Shown: positions 28,975-37,454 of the stretch, one piece after another
Layout of the letters: the number at the start of each line of letters is the position of its first letter
How positions within the stretch are numbered: position 1 is the stretch's first letter
Assembly (NCBI GenBank): GCA_964654285.1
Contig: CAZZJC010000002.1
Location: forward strand, 167,012 to 231,011
Reading direction: 5' to 3'
Source: BJHQ01 sp964654285
Lineage (GTDB): Bacteria; Planctomycetota; UBA11346
Length of the DNA: 64,000 nt
Position numbers and translations under genes: made by a program
Notes under the pieces: model-generated
Database searches by the model: none
Told to the model about the DNA's origin: nothing
What the model saw: the letters and a program-made list of their open reading frames with translations, nothing else

Positions 28975-30023
28975 GGCAGGACTCCGATACTCTTGAGATC
29001 ATCGATCAGGGCCTTGATGGCCTCGGCGCAATTCGCGACGGTTGCAGATCCGGTGGCGATCGACGATCGGGTCGCGGTGCCGGTCCACGCCGCGAACGCG
29101 GATGGCGTGGATGGAGTGCCACCGCGCAGGTTGAAGTTCCCCGAGGCATCGAGTCGGAAGCGCGAGGTGCCGCCATTCCATAGCTGTATTTCACCATTCC
29201 CTTTGTTATCGAATACAAGCGACCCGTCCGCTCCAGTTCCGCGAAGGATGCGCGCGGAATAGTCCGTTTGCGCGGGAGTTCCCTCGGACGCATGGAAATC
29301 AATGTACACCGTCTGGTCAGCCGTCGATCCATTTGCGATACCCAATTCCAGAAACTGCATGTGCAGTTGAGCTTTTTTCGTTGCGCCGTCTGTCACCGCC
29401 AGTTGGGTCGCGCCATCACGGTGCAGGAAAAGGTCCGGCCCGAGCGCGATCCCATTCGCCTTCGTGGTCCCCGCCGGGAGTTGCAGCAGGCCGTTGCCGG
29501 TGGTGGGGGTGGTACCGAGGCAGAGGATGCCGTTTTGCAGACGCATCCACTCGCCCGTCGTGGTGGTTCCACCGTAGGTGCCAGCCCAAGCGTAGAGAAT
29601 GCCTTTGTTCGTTGCTGACCACGCTCCATCCGCGAATACGGTAAAAGTTCCAGCGTTAACGCCGTCCCAGGCCCCATTGCGATAGCCGAAGGGCGCCAGC
29701 GAATAGAATGGTTGGCCGTTCGGGACATCAGCGGGCGCGGCGCGAGTTCCACCCGCCACGCGAGCCGACAGGTTGATCGGAGTGGCACTAAATGCGACCC
29801 CAACAAGCCTATTCTGCTCGCCATCCGGTCCGGTCAGGGTGAGTCGGGTTGACGAGAGTGCGGCCGGCAACGGTCCGCTGCCCAGGTCGATCGTCTTCGC
29901 TGCGCCGAACGTGTCCGACCACGCCGGCACGCCGCCCGCACCAGCGACCAGCGCCTGCCCGGCGGAACCGCCGAACGGCACGCCGAGGATCGTCCGTCCC
30001 TGATATTTTCCATCGCCGGACAT
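28971..30023 (-). CDS. Fibre-like structural protein
   Basis: The 350-residue Gly/Thr/Ala-rich protein begins GDGKYQGRTILGVPFGGSAG and ends SATVANCAEAIKALIDDLKS plus IGVLP, a helical end common in phage fibre or appendage proteins. The middle looks beta-helical (GNGEIQLWNGGTSRFRLDA). Its place, between head-completion and lysis-like genes, differs from the distal fibre cluster, so it may be a head fibre. Confidence 0.6.
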   Translation of the reverse strand: MSGDGKYQGRTILGVPFGGSAGQALVAGAGGVPAWSDTFGAAKTIDLGSGPLPAALSSTRLTLTGPDGEQNRLVGVAFSATPINLSARVAGGTRAAPADVPNGQPFYSLAPFGYRNGAWDGVNAGTFTVFADGAWSATNKGILYAWAGTYGGTTTTGEWMRLQNGILCLGTTPTTGNGLLQLPAGTTKANGIALGPDLFLHRDGATQLAVTDGATKKAQLHMQFLELGIANGSTADQTVYIDFHASEGTPAQTDYSARILRGTGADGSLVFDNKGNGEIQLWNGGTSRFRLDASGNFNLRGGTPSTPSAFAAWTGTATRSSIATGSATVANCAEAIKALIDDLKSIGVLP

Positions 30024-30024
30024 C

Positions 30025-30795
30025 TCAGGCCGCCCCCTCTTCGCGACGGGTCAGGGTCATGTTGCTTGATGCGACGAGGGCGACGCGTTCGCCGGCGGCG
30101 GCGACGCGTTCGCCGGTGATCTCGTACTTGATGACGATCGAATCGGCGACGCTGGCGCCTTCGGGCAGGGCGTTGAAGATGGTGCAGCCCATTGGGATGG
30201 TGACGGTCAGGAAACCCAGGCCGCCGGTGATACCGAATCCGGCCGGGGTTCCGTGGATGGCGTCGAGCTTCGGGGGGGTCGCCGTCTGATCCTTCACGCC
30301 ACGGAAGCCGACCTTGTAATTGGCGTAGACCGTCCCGCTGGTCATGTCGATCGGAGTTCCGGTCTGGTCCGCGAATCCGTAGGTCAGGATCCAGTTGCGG
30401 TGGCTGGTGATCGTTACGTCCTTGATCTGGCCGACCGTGCCCTGGCCGGACACCGTCACGATGGGCCGCGCGACCAGGCCGTACATGGCATCCAGGTCCT
30501 GGGCCTCGGCTTCGTCTTCCCAGGCTTCAACGCTGGCGAAGTTGCTGCTGCTGTTCGGGATGATCTGGACGAAATACTGCGCTGGCACGCTGGGCAGGGC
30601 GTAGGTGATTCCGTACAAGCCGCTGCCCAGCGAGGTCAGTGCGGCACCGGCGGAATAGCTGGTCCAGCTGCCGCCTTTCGGGCGGTAATAGCTGGTGACG
30701 GTGAAGTCGCTGATGAGCAGGCCGGTCACACCGGTGCCGGCGGCGTTCACGACCCGCAGGCGCTTGCCGACGATTTCGCCGGGCTGGGCCATCAT
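30025..30795 (-). CDS. Beta-sandwich structural protein candidate
   Basis: The 256-residue product starts at the ATG at 30795, overlapping the previous stop as ATGA. It has an N-terminal Ig-like sequence (GKRLRVVNAAGTGVTGLLIS) and a repeat-like second half. It sits after head-tail connector genes and before the fibre-like gene, so it may be a decoration or appendage-anchoring protein. Confidence 0.55.
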   Translation of the reverse strand: MMAQPGEIVGKRLRVVNAAGTGVTGLLISDFTVTSYYRPKGGSWTSYSAGAALTSLGSGLYGITYALPSVPAQYFVQIIPNSSSNFASVEAWEDEAEAQDLDAMYGLVARPIVTVSGQGTVGQIKDVTITSHRNWILTYGFADQTGTPIDMTSGTVYANYKVGFRGVKDQTATPPKLDAIHGTPAGFGITGGLGFLTVTIPMGCTIFNALPEGASVADSIVIKYEITGERVAAAGERVALVASSNMTLTRREEGAA

Positions 30796-31205
30796 CCACC
30801 CCGCAGCAGCGCCGGATCCCCGGCGCGCACGGTGTTGAGGCTGACGCAGTCGGCCTGGATCCAGCCGAACGGATCCGGCCGGGTCGTGTCGACACGCCAT
30901 TCGCCGGCCTGCGAATGGCCGGCGGCGAAGACCAGGCGATCGCCATGTTGCATGTCGCGGGCGGTGCCGGTGATGGTCTGGATGGCAGCTTGCAGGGTCC
31001 CTCGATCACCGGTGGCGACGAGGCGCTTTTCATCGCGCTGGCCGATCGTGGCGCCGATGACCAGGGTGTCGCCGGGCTGGCCGACGATCAGACGCACCGC
31101 GATCCCGGTGACGCTGTCGCCGGGGTACAGGGTGCAGGGTTCGGTGTGATCCGTGTTGCCCATCAACACGGCCAGGTCACCGGCAATCTGATCGCGCAGG
31201 CCCAT
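30792..31205 (-). CDS. Head-tail joining candidate
   Basis: The 137-residue product lies between the HhH protein (2-base gap) and the beta-sandwich protein (ATGA overlap). It begins GLRDQIAGDLAVLMGNTDHT and has strands such as DTLVIGATIGQRDEK. Position matches the head-tail stopper of lambda-like phages; sequence family not recognised. Confidence 0.5.
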   Translation of the reverse strand: MGLRDQIAGDLAVLMGNTDHTEPCTLYPGDSVTGIAVRLIVGQPGDTLVIGATIGQRDEKRLVATGDRGTLQAAIQTITGTARDMQHGDRLVFAAGHSQAGEWRVDTTRPDPFGWIQADCVSLNTVRAGDPALLRGG

Positions 31206-31207
31206 GA

Positions 31208-31600
31208 TCAGGCCTTGAGGTCCACGCCCAGCTGCCGGCGCCAGTAGTCGATGTCCGTCCGGTTGATCTTGGCCTTTGCGGCCAGTTCTTCCGAGGCGAC
31301 CGGATCAGCAAGGATGCCGGCCAGATCGTCGATGGTGGCGATGCCGGCCTCGATCAGGCGACGGGCGGTGGCCGGGCCGATGCCGTCCAGGGTGAGGAGA
31401 TCGCGTGATTCCGTGGCATCAGGCCGGGCCAGTTCGTGTTCGATCACGGTAACGCCATAGACTTGGCGCAGGGCTTCGGTCACCAGGGCGCGAGCCGTGT
31501 CGTCGATGAAGATCATGCGGGCCAGGGGACGGTCTTCCGGGAACTTGCGACCGCCGACCTTGTGGCCGGCGCGTTGCATCAGAAAAAGGGCTTTCGCCAT
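31208..31600 (-). CDS. Helix-hairpin-helix phage protein
   Basis: The 130-residue product has an HhH motif (LLTLDGIGPATARRLIEAGI), a DNA-backbone-binding fold. HhH proteins occur in connector regions of phages, where contact with packaged DNA is plausible. It is directly downstream of the capsid gene. Confidence 0.65.
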   Translation of the reverse strand: MAKALFLMQRAGHKVGGRKFPEDRPLARMIFIDDTARALVTEALRQVYGVTVIEHELARPDATESRDLLTLDGIGPATARRLIEAGIATIDDLAGILADPVASEELAAKAKINRTDIDYWRRQLGVDLKA

Positions 31601-31690
31601 GATTTATCCGTTCGTTGTTGTGTTCACGGGATGCGGCGGACTGCTGCCGTCAGCCACCCTGGCGATCGGGTCGCCAGGGTGGCCGGATCA

Positions 31691-32626
31691 TCAGTTGAAC
31701 AGCGTGTAGATGACGTCGGTGGGCCGGCCGTAGGCGGCCACGCCGACCGACTTGATGCCGATCTGCCAGGCGTCGTTGTCGTGCTCGAAGTCGCTGCCCT
31801 TGCCCTTCATGGTGATGCTGAAGTCGTCTTTGTTTTCCAGGAAGACGAACGGACAGGCGTTGGGCGAGGTGTTGATCAGGAACCAGCCCAGGTTGCTGCC
31901 GATGGTGACGCGGGGCGTCGCGATGCAGCGGATCTTCGCGCCGATGCCCATGACCGGGTTGGGCGCGGGGGTGGTGCCGAGCAGGATGCTGTTGTTGCAG
32001 GCCTGGGCGAGCGCGGCAGCCGCAGTCGACCCGCCGGAGCAGACGACGGTCAGGTCGGTGATGTCTTCGTTCACCGGTTCGCCGGCGTCGTCCTTGAAGC
32101 CGAGCATGGCCGAGTAGGCCTGGAGGATCGCGGCGGCGGCCTCCTGCGCGGTGGGGATGGCGCTGGCATCGTAGGTCAGGTTGTTGTCGATCGTGCCCGA
32201 CGCGCCCAGGGTGCGCGAGTCACCAACGAACGCGACCCCGTCGAAGGTGCTGGTGCTGGTCGCGTTGTTGAGCAGGTCGGCGACCTGCTTGGCGGCCCAG
32301 TGCGGATTGTAGCGCACCGCGAGCGACGCCATCGAACGCTCGACGTTGCCGGTCTTGTCGTTGTTGATCCAGTCCAGCGGAAGATCGAGCGTGGTCTCGA
32401 ACTTCTTCAGCGTGACGTTGAACGGGTACTGCGCCGGGCGCTTGCCGGTGCGCTGCTGCACCCATTCCCGCATCGCGGGAACGGCGCCGAGGAAGTCGAG
32501 CTTCTCGGCGCTGCCGGCCGGAAGCTTGCTGTCGACGGGGGTGCAGAGCGAGGCGAGGCTCTGCGAGACGGGGGAAGCGGAAAGGGCCTTCTGCAGGATC
32601 CCTTTGACGCCGTAGTCGGTGATCAT
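31691..32626 (-). CDS. Major capsid protein (Mu gpT-like)
   Basis: The 311-residue protein resembles the Mu major head subunit family: an N-terminal helix followed by SLCTPVDSKLPAGSAEKLDF and later FLINTSPNACPFVFLENKDD. The C-terminus AWQIGIKSVGVAAYGRP matches the family's ending well. It follows protease, scaffold and decoration genes in the lambda order, so the capsid gene belongs to a different family from the lambda E usually found with such neighbours. Confidence 0.8.
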   Translation of the reverse strand: MITDYGVKGILQKALSASPVSQSLASLCTPVDSKLPAGSAEKLDFLGAVPAMREWVQQRTGKRPAQYPFNVTLKKFETTLDLPLDWINNDKTGNVERSMASLAVRYNPHWAAKQVADLLNNATSTSTFDGVAFVGDSRTLGASGTIDNNLTYDASAIPTAQEAAAAILQAYSAMLGFKDDAGEPVNEDITDLTVVCSGGSTAAAALAQACNNSILLGTTPAPNPVMGIGAKIRCIATPRVTIGSNLGWFLINTSPNACPFVFLENKDDFSITMKGKGSDFEHDNDAWQIGIKSVGVAAYGRPTDVIYTLFN

Positions 32627-32661
32627 GGGGTGTTCTTTCGTTCAGGGGGTGGTGGGGTGGA

Positions 32662-33570
32662 TCAGACCAGGACGTCGACGGTGAAGGTGTCGGCGCGGCA
32701 GGAGTTGCCGGCGTTCGCCACCGACCAGGTGCCGTACAGGCCCAGGACCAGGTCGGCCGTGGTGTCGATGGTCGCGGAGGCGATGACGACCTCGACCGGG
32801 GCGGCGGTGCCGCTGGCGGCCAGGGTCGACACCTTGGCGAATCCGGCGTAGGTGCCGGTGGCGCCGACCGTGCGGATCACGATTTCCATGTCGATCGTGC
32901 CGATGGCGTTGTTCGCCACGTCGGTGGCGGTGCTGGCCACGATCGAGGCCGGGGTGCCGCCCACCGCGCCGCCGATGTCGAGCGTCAGGGTGTCGGTGGA
33001 GTTGGTCGCGGTCGCGATCGCCTGGGCGCGGACGCGGATGCGGCTGCCGACCTTGAGCGTGCCGGCCTTGATGGTGGTCGAGGCCAGGGCGGTGCGGGTG
33101 ACGGTGTTGGTCAGCGCAGTTCCGGCGGCGGCAAGCTGATAGCGCAGTTCGGGGACGAGTTCCGCCGTCACGCATTCCACGATCGCGTTGCCGGACGATT
33201 CCAGGCCGATCACGGTGCCGATGTAGGTGGAGGCCGACGCCTGGGTGTAGCTGAAGGTGTTGTCGTCGGTGGCGTAGACCTTGCGGCCGACATCGCCGAT
33301 GACGGCGCTGGTGATCGGCAGGATGGCCTGGAAGCGGCCACCGATGGAGTCGACCAGGCCGGCGCCATCCGTGGCGGGGGCATAGGCGGTGGGCACGGCC
33401 TTGATCGCGAAGCCGGCGAAGCGTTCGCCGGCGACCAGTTCATGGACGTAGCCGTTCTTGTTGATGCTCAGGGCCGAGCCGTTGTAGGGATTGGCCGCTG
33501 CTTCGAGCGGCTGGCGGCGCAGTTCGCCGCCGTGGATGGCGCGATCGACGTCGATGGCGAGGACGGTCAT
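32662..33570 (-). CDS. Capsid decoration-like protein
   Basis: The 302-residue protein starts with a DUF2190-like segment (LVAGERFAGFA, GRKVYATDDNTFSYT), seen in head-decoration proteins next to Mu gpT-type capsids. The C-terminal 150 residues are Ser/Thr/Ala-rich and beta-predicted and may be a surface-displayed adhesin-like domain. It lies between protease/scaffold and capsid genes, the place of lambda gpD. Confidence 0.65.
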   Translation of the reverse strand: MTVLAIDVDRAIHGGELRRQPLEAAANPYNGSALSINKNGYVHELVAGERFAGFAIKAVPTAYAPATDGAGLVDSIGGRFQAILPITSAVIGDVGRKVYATDDNTFSYTQASASTYIGTVIGLESSGNAIVECVTAELVPELRYQLAAAGTALTNTVTRTALASTTIKAGTLKVGSRIRVRAQAIATATNSTDTLTLDIGGAVGGTPASIVASTATDVANNAIGTIDMEIVIRTVGATGTYAGFAKVSTLAASGTAAPVEVVIASATIDTTADLVLGLYGTWSVANAGNSCRADTFTVDVLV

Positions 33571-33607
33571 GGGGAGGTTCCTGGGGGGTGATGGTGTGGT
33601 GGATGAT

Positions 33608-34153
33608 TCAGTTCAGGCCAAGGGCGCGACGGGCGTCCTTGGGTGCGGCCTTCGCGAGGGCGAGCAGGTTGCCAAAGTCGCCGCCGAAGCCCTCGCGCAG
33701 CTTGGCGTCGGATTCCCAGGTCTGGCGCAGACTGGTTTCCGACAGGGGGCTGGTGGGGGCGGTGACGCTGGCGTCGCTGCCGGGATCGGTGGAGTCGCGC
33801 ATCTTGCCCGTCCAGGCCTTGGCCTTTTCGACCTGGGCGGTGAGGTCGGCGATCTGCGCGTTCTTGGCGGTGATCTCGTCGTGGTGGGCCTGGGCGGCTG
33901 CCTTCAGGTCGGCCTGGTGCTTGTCGACCGAGGCGTGCAGGCGTTCGAGGCGGCCTTCCAGCAGCGCGATGGTGATCGCTTCGGCGGACTTGTTTTCCGC
34001 ATCGAGCTTGGCGAGATCGGCGAGGGCTTCGGGAAACCGTGCCGCAAGCGCGGCATAGTCGGCCTTGGTCAGTCCGGCGGCGGCGGGGGCGGGGGCGGGG
34101 GCGGGGGCGGGGGACGCGTCGGGCTTGGTGTCGGATTTCTTGTTGTTGAACAT
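33608..34153 (-). CDS. Nested scaffold protein (Nu3-like internal start)
   Basis: An in-frame ATG at 34153 (residue 313 of the protease) is preceded by AAGGA at good spacing. Translation from it gives a 181-residue protein, MFNNKKSDTKPDAS onward, with a Pro-Ala linker, a coiled coil and a compact C-terminus (LLALAKAAPKDARRALGLN). This matches the lambda C/Nu3 arrangement. Confidence 0.7.
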   Translation of the reverse strand: MFNNKKSDTKPDASPAPAPAPAPAAAGLTKADYAALAARFPEALADLAKLDAENKSAEAITIALLEGRLERLHASVDKHQADLKAAAQAHHDEITAKNAQIADLTAQVEKAKAWTGKMRDSTDPGSDASVTAPTSPLSETSLRQTWESDAKLREGFGGDFGNLLALAKAAPKDARRALGLN

Positions 34154-35089
34154 GGCGGATCCTTGGGAAGGGTTGGGGGCGGGGGACGTGCTGGGTTGAT
34201 GCGGCGCCGGGCAGGCGGCGAGCGTGGCGAGAAAATCTGCCCAGGACTGGACGGCATCGATCAGGCCGCAGGACTGCGCTTCGACGGCCAGGAAGCAGCG
34301 GCCGTTCAGCACCTGTTCCGCCTGGGCGGTGGTCAGGCCGCGACCGAGGCGCACCGCATCGTAGAACTGCGCGGCATAGGCGTTGCATTCGCGTTGCAGT
34401 TCGGCCTGCACGGCGTCGGTGAGCGGTTCGCCATCCTGGGCCAGGGCCTTGTACGGGCCGCTGCGGATGACCACCTTCCTGTATCCGGCCTTTTCGGCGA
34501 CCTTGCTGGTGTCCCACAGGGACATCACGGTACCGATGGATCCGATGCTGGCGCCGATGGAACTGGCGGCGATGTGCTGGCAGGCGCTGGCGAGGTAGTA
34601 GCCGGCGCTGAAGCAGTACGCATCGCAGTACGCGCCGACCGGCTTGCCGCTGGCCAGGATCGCGTCGTAGACCTCTTGGCAGCCGGCGGCGCTGCCGCCT
34701 GGGGTTTCCAGGCGCAGGGCGATGGCGCGCACGTTGGGATCGGCGCAGGCGTCGGTGATCTGGGCGCGGATCTGATCGTAGCTGCGGCCCTGGGGCTGGC
34801 AGTCGCCATTGACCTGGTCGGCGTGCATCGCGAGGACGCCGCGCACGTTGATGACGGCAATACCTTCCGGGGTGATGGTGTCGTTGGAACACTCGTCGGG
34901 CGGTGGATTGTCGGGGGCGTCGTTGGATCCATCACCCAGGAAGTCGAGCGGCACCAGCGTGCGGGCGCGCAGTTCCGCCTTGTGGCCGAGAACGTGCGCT
35001 TCGAGCAGATCGGCCAGGCGGTCGTACACGGTGCCGTGCAGGTACCAGGCCTGAGCGAGGAAGGCGTCGAGCAGGTGCGAGCGGATCAC
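33608..35089 (-). CDS. Capsid maturation protease (S49/ClpP-like) with C-terminal scaffold
   Basis: The 493-residue protein combines an N-terminal S49-type serine protease (LETPGGSAAG, nucleophile probably in AYCFSAGYYLAS, then IGASIGSIGTVMS) with a C-terminal coiled-coil scaffold region after an Ala-Pro linker. Lambda gpC has the same layout with scaffold Nu3 as its in-frame C-terminal part. A GC-rich hexanucleotide run encodes the linker. It overlaps the portal gene by ATGA. Confidence 0.85.
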   Translation of the reverse strand: MIRSHLLDAFLAQAWYLHGTVYDRLADLLEAHVLGHKAELRARTLVPLDFLGDGSNDAPDNPPPDECSNDTITPEGIAVINVRGVLAMHADQVNGDCQPQGRSYDQIRAQITDACADPNVRAIALRLETPGGSAAGCQEVYDAILASGKPVGAYCDAYCFSAGYYLASACQHIAASSIGASIGSIGTVMSLWDTSKVAEKAGYRKVVIRSGPYKALAQDGEPLTDAVQAELQRECNAYAAQFYDAVRLGRGLTTAQAEQVLNGRCFLAVEAQSCGLIDAVQSWADFLATLAACPAPHQPSTSPAPNPSQGSAMFNNKKSDTKPDASPAPAPAPAPAAAGLTKADYAALAARFPEALADLAKLDAENKSAEAITIALLEGRLERLHASVDKHQADLKAAAQAHHDEITAKNAQIADLTAQVEKAKAWTGKMRDSTDPGSDASVTAPTSPLSETSLRQTWESDAKLREGFGGDFGNLLALAKAAPKDARRALGLN

Positions 35090-36636
35090 GCGGCCTCCGT
35101 GGTGGCAGATTCGGCGCCTTTGGTCTCGGAAGCGTCTGCGGAATCCATTTCGCCTTCCATTTCGCCTTGCGTTTCGCTGGAATCGGATTCTTCGGATGCG
35201 GTTGTCGACCCGGAATCGGAAGCGGCGGGTTCATCCAGGCCGGCGCGTTCATCGGCGGCTTCTTCTTCGGCCCGCTGGATGCGTTCGTCGTCCAGGTCGT
35301 AGCCGCCATATTCGCGCGCCAGGCTGGTGCGCGAGACACCAAGCACCGACTGCTTGAGTTCGGCGCCCTGCATTTCGCGGTAGTCGTCGGCGGACAGGCG
35401 TTGCGGTGGGACGAAATAGCCGGCGCAGGCGGCTTCCAGATCGTCACCGGTGGGCAGGATCAGCCGGCCGCGCGCCAGGTCTTCGGCCAGGTAGTTCTTG
35501 ACCACGATGCGCAGTTCGTGTTCGTGATCGACCTGTTCCCGACGGAAGCTGCGCCAGGCCTGCATCAGGGCGGCGCGGGCGGATGCCATGTTGGACTTGG
35601 TCAGCTGCTGAAGCGCGAACTGCCACGGGATGCCGGGGCCGAACGCGGCGCAGACCGCTTGCAGCAGCGCGGTGGTGAAGGCCTCGTAGTCGGCGCCTTC
35701 GTATTTGAAGTCAAAGGGTTTGACGCTCGACCCCTTTTTGACGTAGTAGGTCTTGCCCGGTTCGATGGTGGTATTGGTCGTCCAGGCCACGCCGTTGCGA
35801 TCCTTGCGGGCCGCTGCGACCGGATCTTCGCTTTCGATGACCATGCCGATGCAGGCTTGCAGGCGCTTGGCGACGACGTGGGCTTCGGTGATCTTGCCCA
35901 GGTGCACCAGCAACGACATGACCGGGGCGAACCAGCCGGGGGCGCGCAGTTGTTCCGGTTCGGTGCGGGCGGAATGCCAGATGACCTGTTCGAGGCCAGC
36001 CCGGTCGATCAAGGGCACATAGATCCAGGTCAGGGCGCGGGCATCCCAGCGGTTCGGATGCTTGGAGGCGATCCACAGGCCGGTCGGAGAACCATCGGCG
36101 TCGAGCGCCACGCCCTGGCGGCAGAGATCGTTGTCGGCGCCGAAGTTCGGATTGCAGACGCGGGCCGGGTGGATCGCGCGCCAGCTGGTCGCGTGGGTCG
36201 CGTGCTGGCGTTCGCGCATCACGCGGACGTAGATGGCCTCGCCATGCACGGCCTTGCCGTAGACCAGGGAATCTTCCCACTGGCGGAAGGTCAACAGGCC
36301 GGCGGCATCGATGTGGCGGCATGCGCACGCGATGGAGCGGGTGATCTGGCCGCGCAGGGCGCGTTCGGCGGCGCTGACTTCCAGGTCGCGATCGGCCTGG
36401 TATTGCGACTTGAACATCAGGCCGTGCGGTCCGACCACGCCGGATTGCATGGCATTGATCAGGGACTTGGCGTAAGCGTTGTTGCGTGCCAGATTGCCGG
36501 ACCGGGCGAGAAGAATCGCACCATCAGCGGCGAAGGCGTCGATCGGATGCACGTCCCAGGTCGGCTGTTCCTTCCATAGGCGGCCCTTACTGGCGCCGTC
36601 ATAGGCGGCGAAACCGATGGACGATTGCGCGATCAC
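35086..36636 (-). CDS. Portal protein (lambda gpB-like)
   Basis: The 516-residue product is the phage portal, the dodecameric DNA channel. Family features include ARNNAYAKSLINAMQSGVVG near the N-terminus, EAIYVRVMRERQ, and the WIYVPLIDRAGLEQ and FGPGIPWQFALQQL segments. The GTG at 36636 is preferred because it overlaps the previous stop as GTGA; a longer form from 36666 is possible. The C-terminus is acidic (SEESDSSETQGEMEGEMD). Confidence 0.9.
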   Translation of the reverse strand: MIAQSSIGFAAYDGASKGRLWKEQPTWDVHPIDAFAADGAILLARSGNLARNNAYAKSLINAMQSGVVGPHGLMFKSQYQADRDLEVSAAERALRGQITRSIACACRHIDAAGLLTFRQWEDSLVYGKAVHGEAIYVRVMRERQHATHATSWRAIHPARVCNPNFGADNDLCRQGVALDADGSPTGLWIASKHPNRWDARALTWIYVPLIDRAGLEQVIWHSARTEPEQLRAPGWFAPVMSLLVHLGKITEAHVVAKRLQACIGMVIESEDPVAAARKDRNGVAWTTNTTIEPGKTYYVKKGSSVKPFDFKYEGADYEAFTTALLQAVCAAFGPGIPWQFALQQLTKSNMASARAALMQAWRSFRREQVDHEHELRIVVKNYLAEDLARGRLILPTGDDLEAACAGYFVPPQRLSADDYREMQGAELKQSVLGVSRTSLAREYGGYDLDDERIQRAEEEAADERAGLDEPAASDSGSTTASEESDSSETQGEMEGEMDSADASETKGAESATTEAA

Positions 36637-36845
36637 GACCGCGCCCCGGTCGGGCCGAATTCGCACAGTTGCGGCACGATGTCGCCGCCCGATTCCTGCC
36701 GCAGCATCAGTTCGCGCAGGGCGAGCATTTCCGCCGTCGATGGCAGTTTGACCGTGACCCCGTTGGGCAGGGTGTACGAATTTGGATTTCCTGCAGTCGC
36801 TTTCAGCAGGGCATCGAGATCCGCAACGGTGGTGACGGTGGCCAT
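36633..36845 (-). CDS. Small head-tail connector candidate (gpW-like position)
   Basis: A 70-residue protein between terminase and portal, where lambda has gpW. It has LPSTAEMLALRELMLRQESG in its second half. Its stop overlaps the portal GTG. Homology to gpW is not clear from sequence, so the name is positional. Confidence 0.55.
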   Translation of the reverse strand: MATVTTVADLDALLKATAGNPNSYTLPNGVTVKLPSTAEMLALRELMLRQESGGDIVPQLCEFGPTGARS

Positions 36846-36933
36846 GGAAGTGGCGGCCAGGGTAACCGATGCGCGGTGGCTTCTACGGGTAGTTTCTACC
36901 CATCAAAGTCGTACCTAATCGTACTATCATGCC
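36846..36933. other. Small gap in the late operon
   Basis: These 88 bases between the gpW-position gene and the next upstream gene are AT-richer than their surroundings and hold no evident gene. CGTACCTAATCGTAC (36911-36925) is a short near-palindrome of unknown role. Confidence 0.4.
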
Positions 36934-37191
36934 TCAAGCGGGCGAAAATGCGGGGTCGGCCTGCCCGTGGAAGGGGAATTCGACGTTGAAGTGCCGGCAG
37001 GATTCGCGTTCGGCCTGAAGCCGGGACAGGCCCTTGTCGAATTCGCCCACGGCGGCGCGTTCGATGATGCGATCGATGAGGTGCAGGGCGAGCCCTTTGG
37101 CGGCGAGGGCTTTCGCCAGGGCATCGGTCTGCAATTCGCGCGGCAGGATGGTTGGGCGGATGGTGGGGTTGAGGGTCGTGGTCATGATCAT
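36934..37191 (-). CDS. Small hypothetical phage protein
   Basis: The 85-residue product starts at 37191 with ATGA overlap to the zinc-ribbon gene. It is mainly helical (LAKALAAKGLALHLIDRIIE) with a Pro-rich start. It sits in the terminase-portal interval. Function unknown. Confidence 0.55.
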   Translation of the reverse strand: MIMTTTLNPTIRPTILPRELQTDALAKALAAKGLALHLIDRIIERAAVGEFDKGLSRLQAERESCRHFNVEFPFHGQADPAFSPA

Positions 37192-37454
37192 TCCTGATTG
37201 AGAACGTAGATTTTGCGGAAACCGAAGGGCGCGGCGAAGGTCGATCGCTTGCCGCAGGCCGCGCAGGAGAACTGCACCTGGACGCTGGCGGCTTCGGAGG
37301 AACGCGGGCCGAGCTTGTCGGATCCGCAATGCTTGCAGAGCAGGGCTTCAACCGTCGATTCCGACGATTTCGGTTCGTCGATGGCGTCGACCTGGTCGTC
37401 GTCATCGTCGTCCCGCGTGTCGGTGTATCCGTCATTCCAGCCGCCCATCACCAC
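37188..37454 (-). CDS. Zinc-ribbon phage protein
   Basis: The 88-residue product has two Cys pairs, LCKHCGSDK and FSCAACGKR, forming a zinc ribbon, after an acidic N-terminus. It overlaps the terminase stop by seven bases. Small zinc-ribbon proteins in this location may assist packaging; inference only. Confidence 0.65.
   Translation of the reverse strand: MVMGGWNDGYTDTRDDDDDDQVDAIDEPKSSESTVEALLCKHCGSDKLGPRSSEAASVQVQFSCAACGKRSTFAAPFGFRKIYVLNQE

Noticed and set aside
23096..31600. Search for an endolysin between head and tail genes
   Set aside because: No lysozyme, amidase or peptidase motif was seen; only holin/spanin-like membrane proteins.
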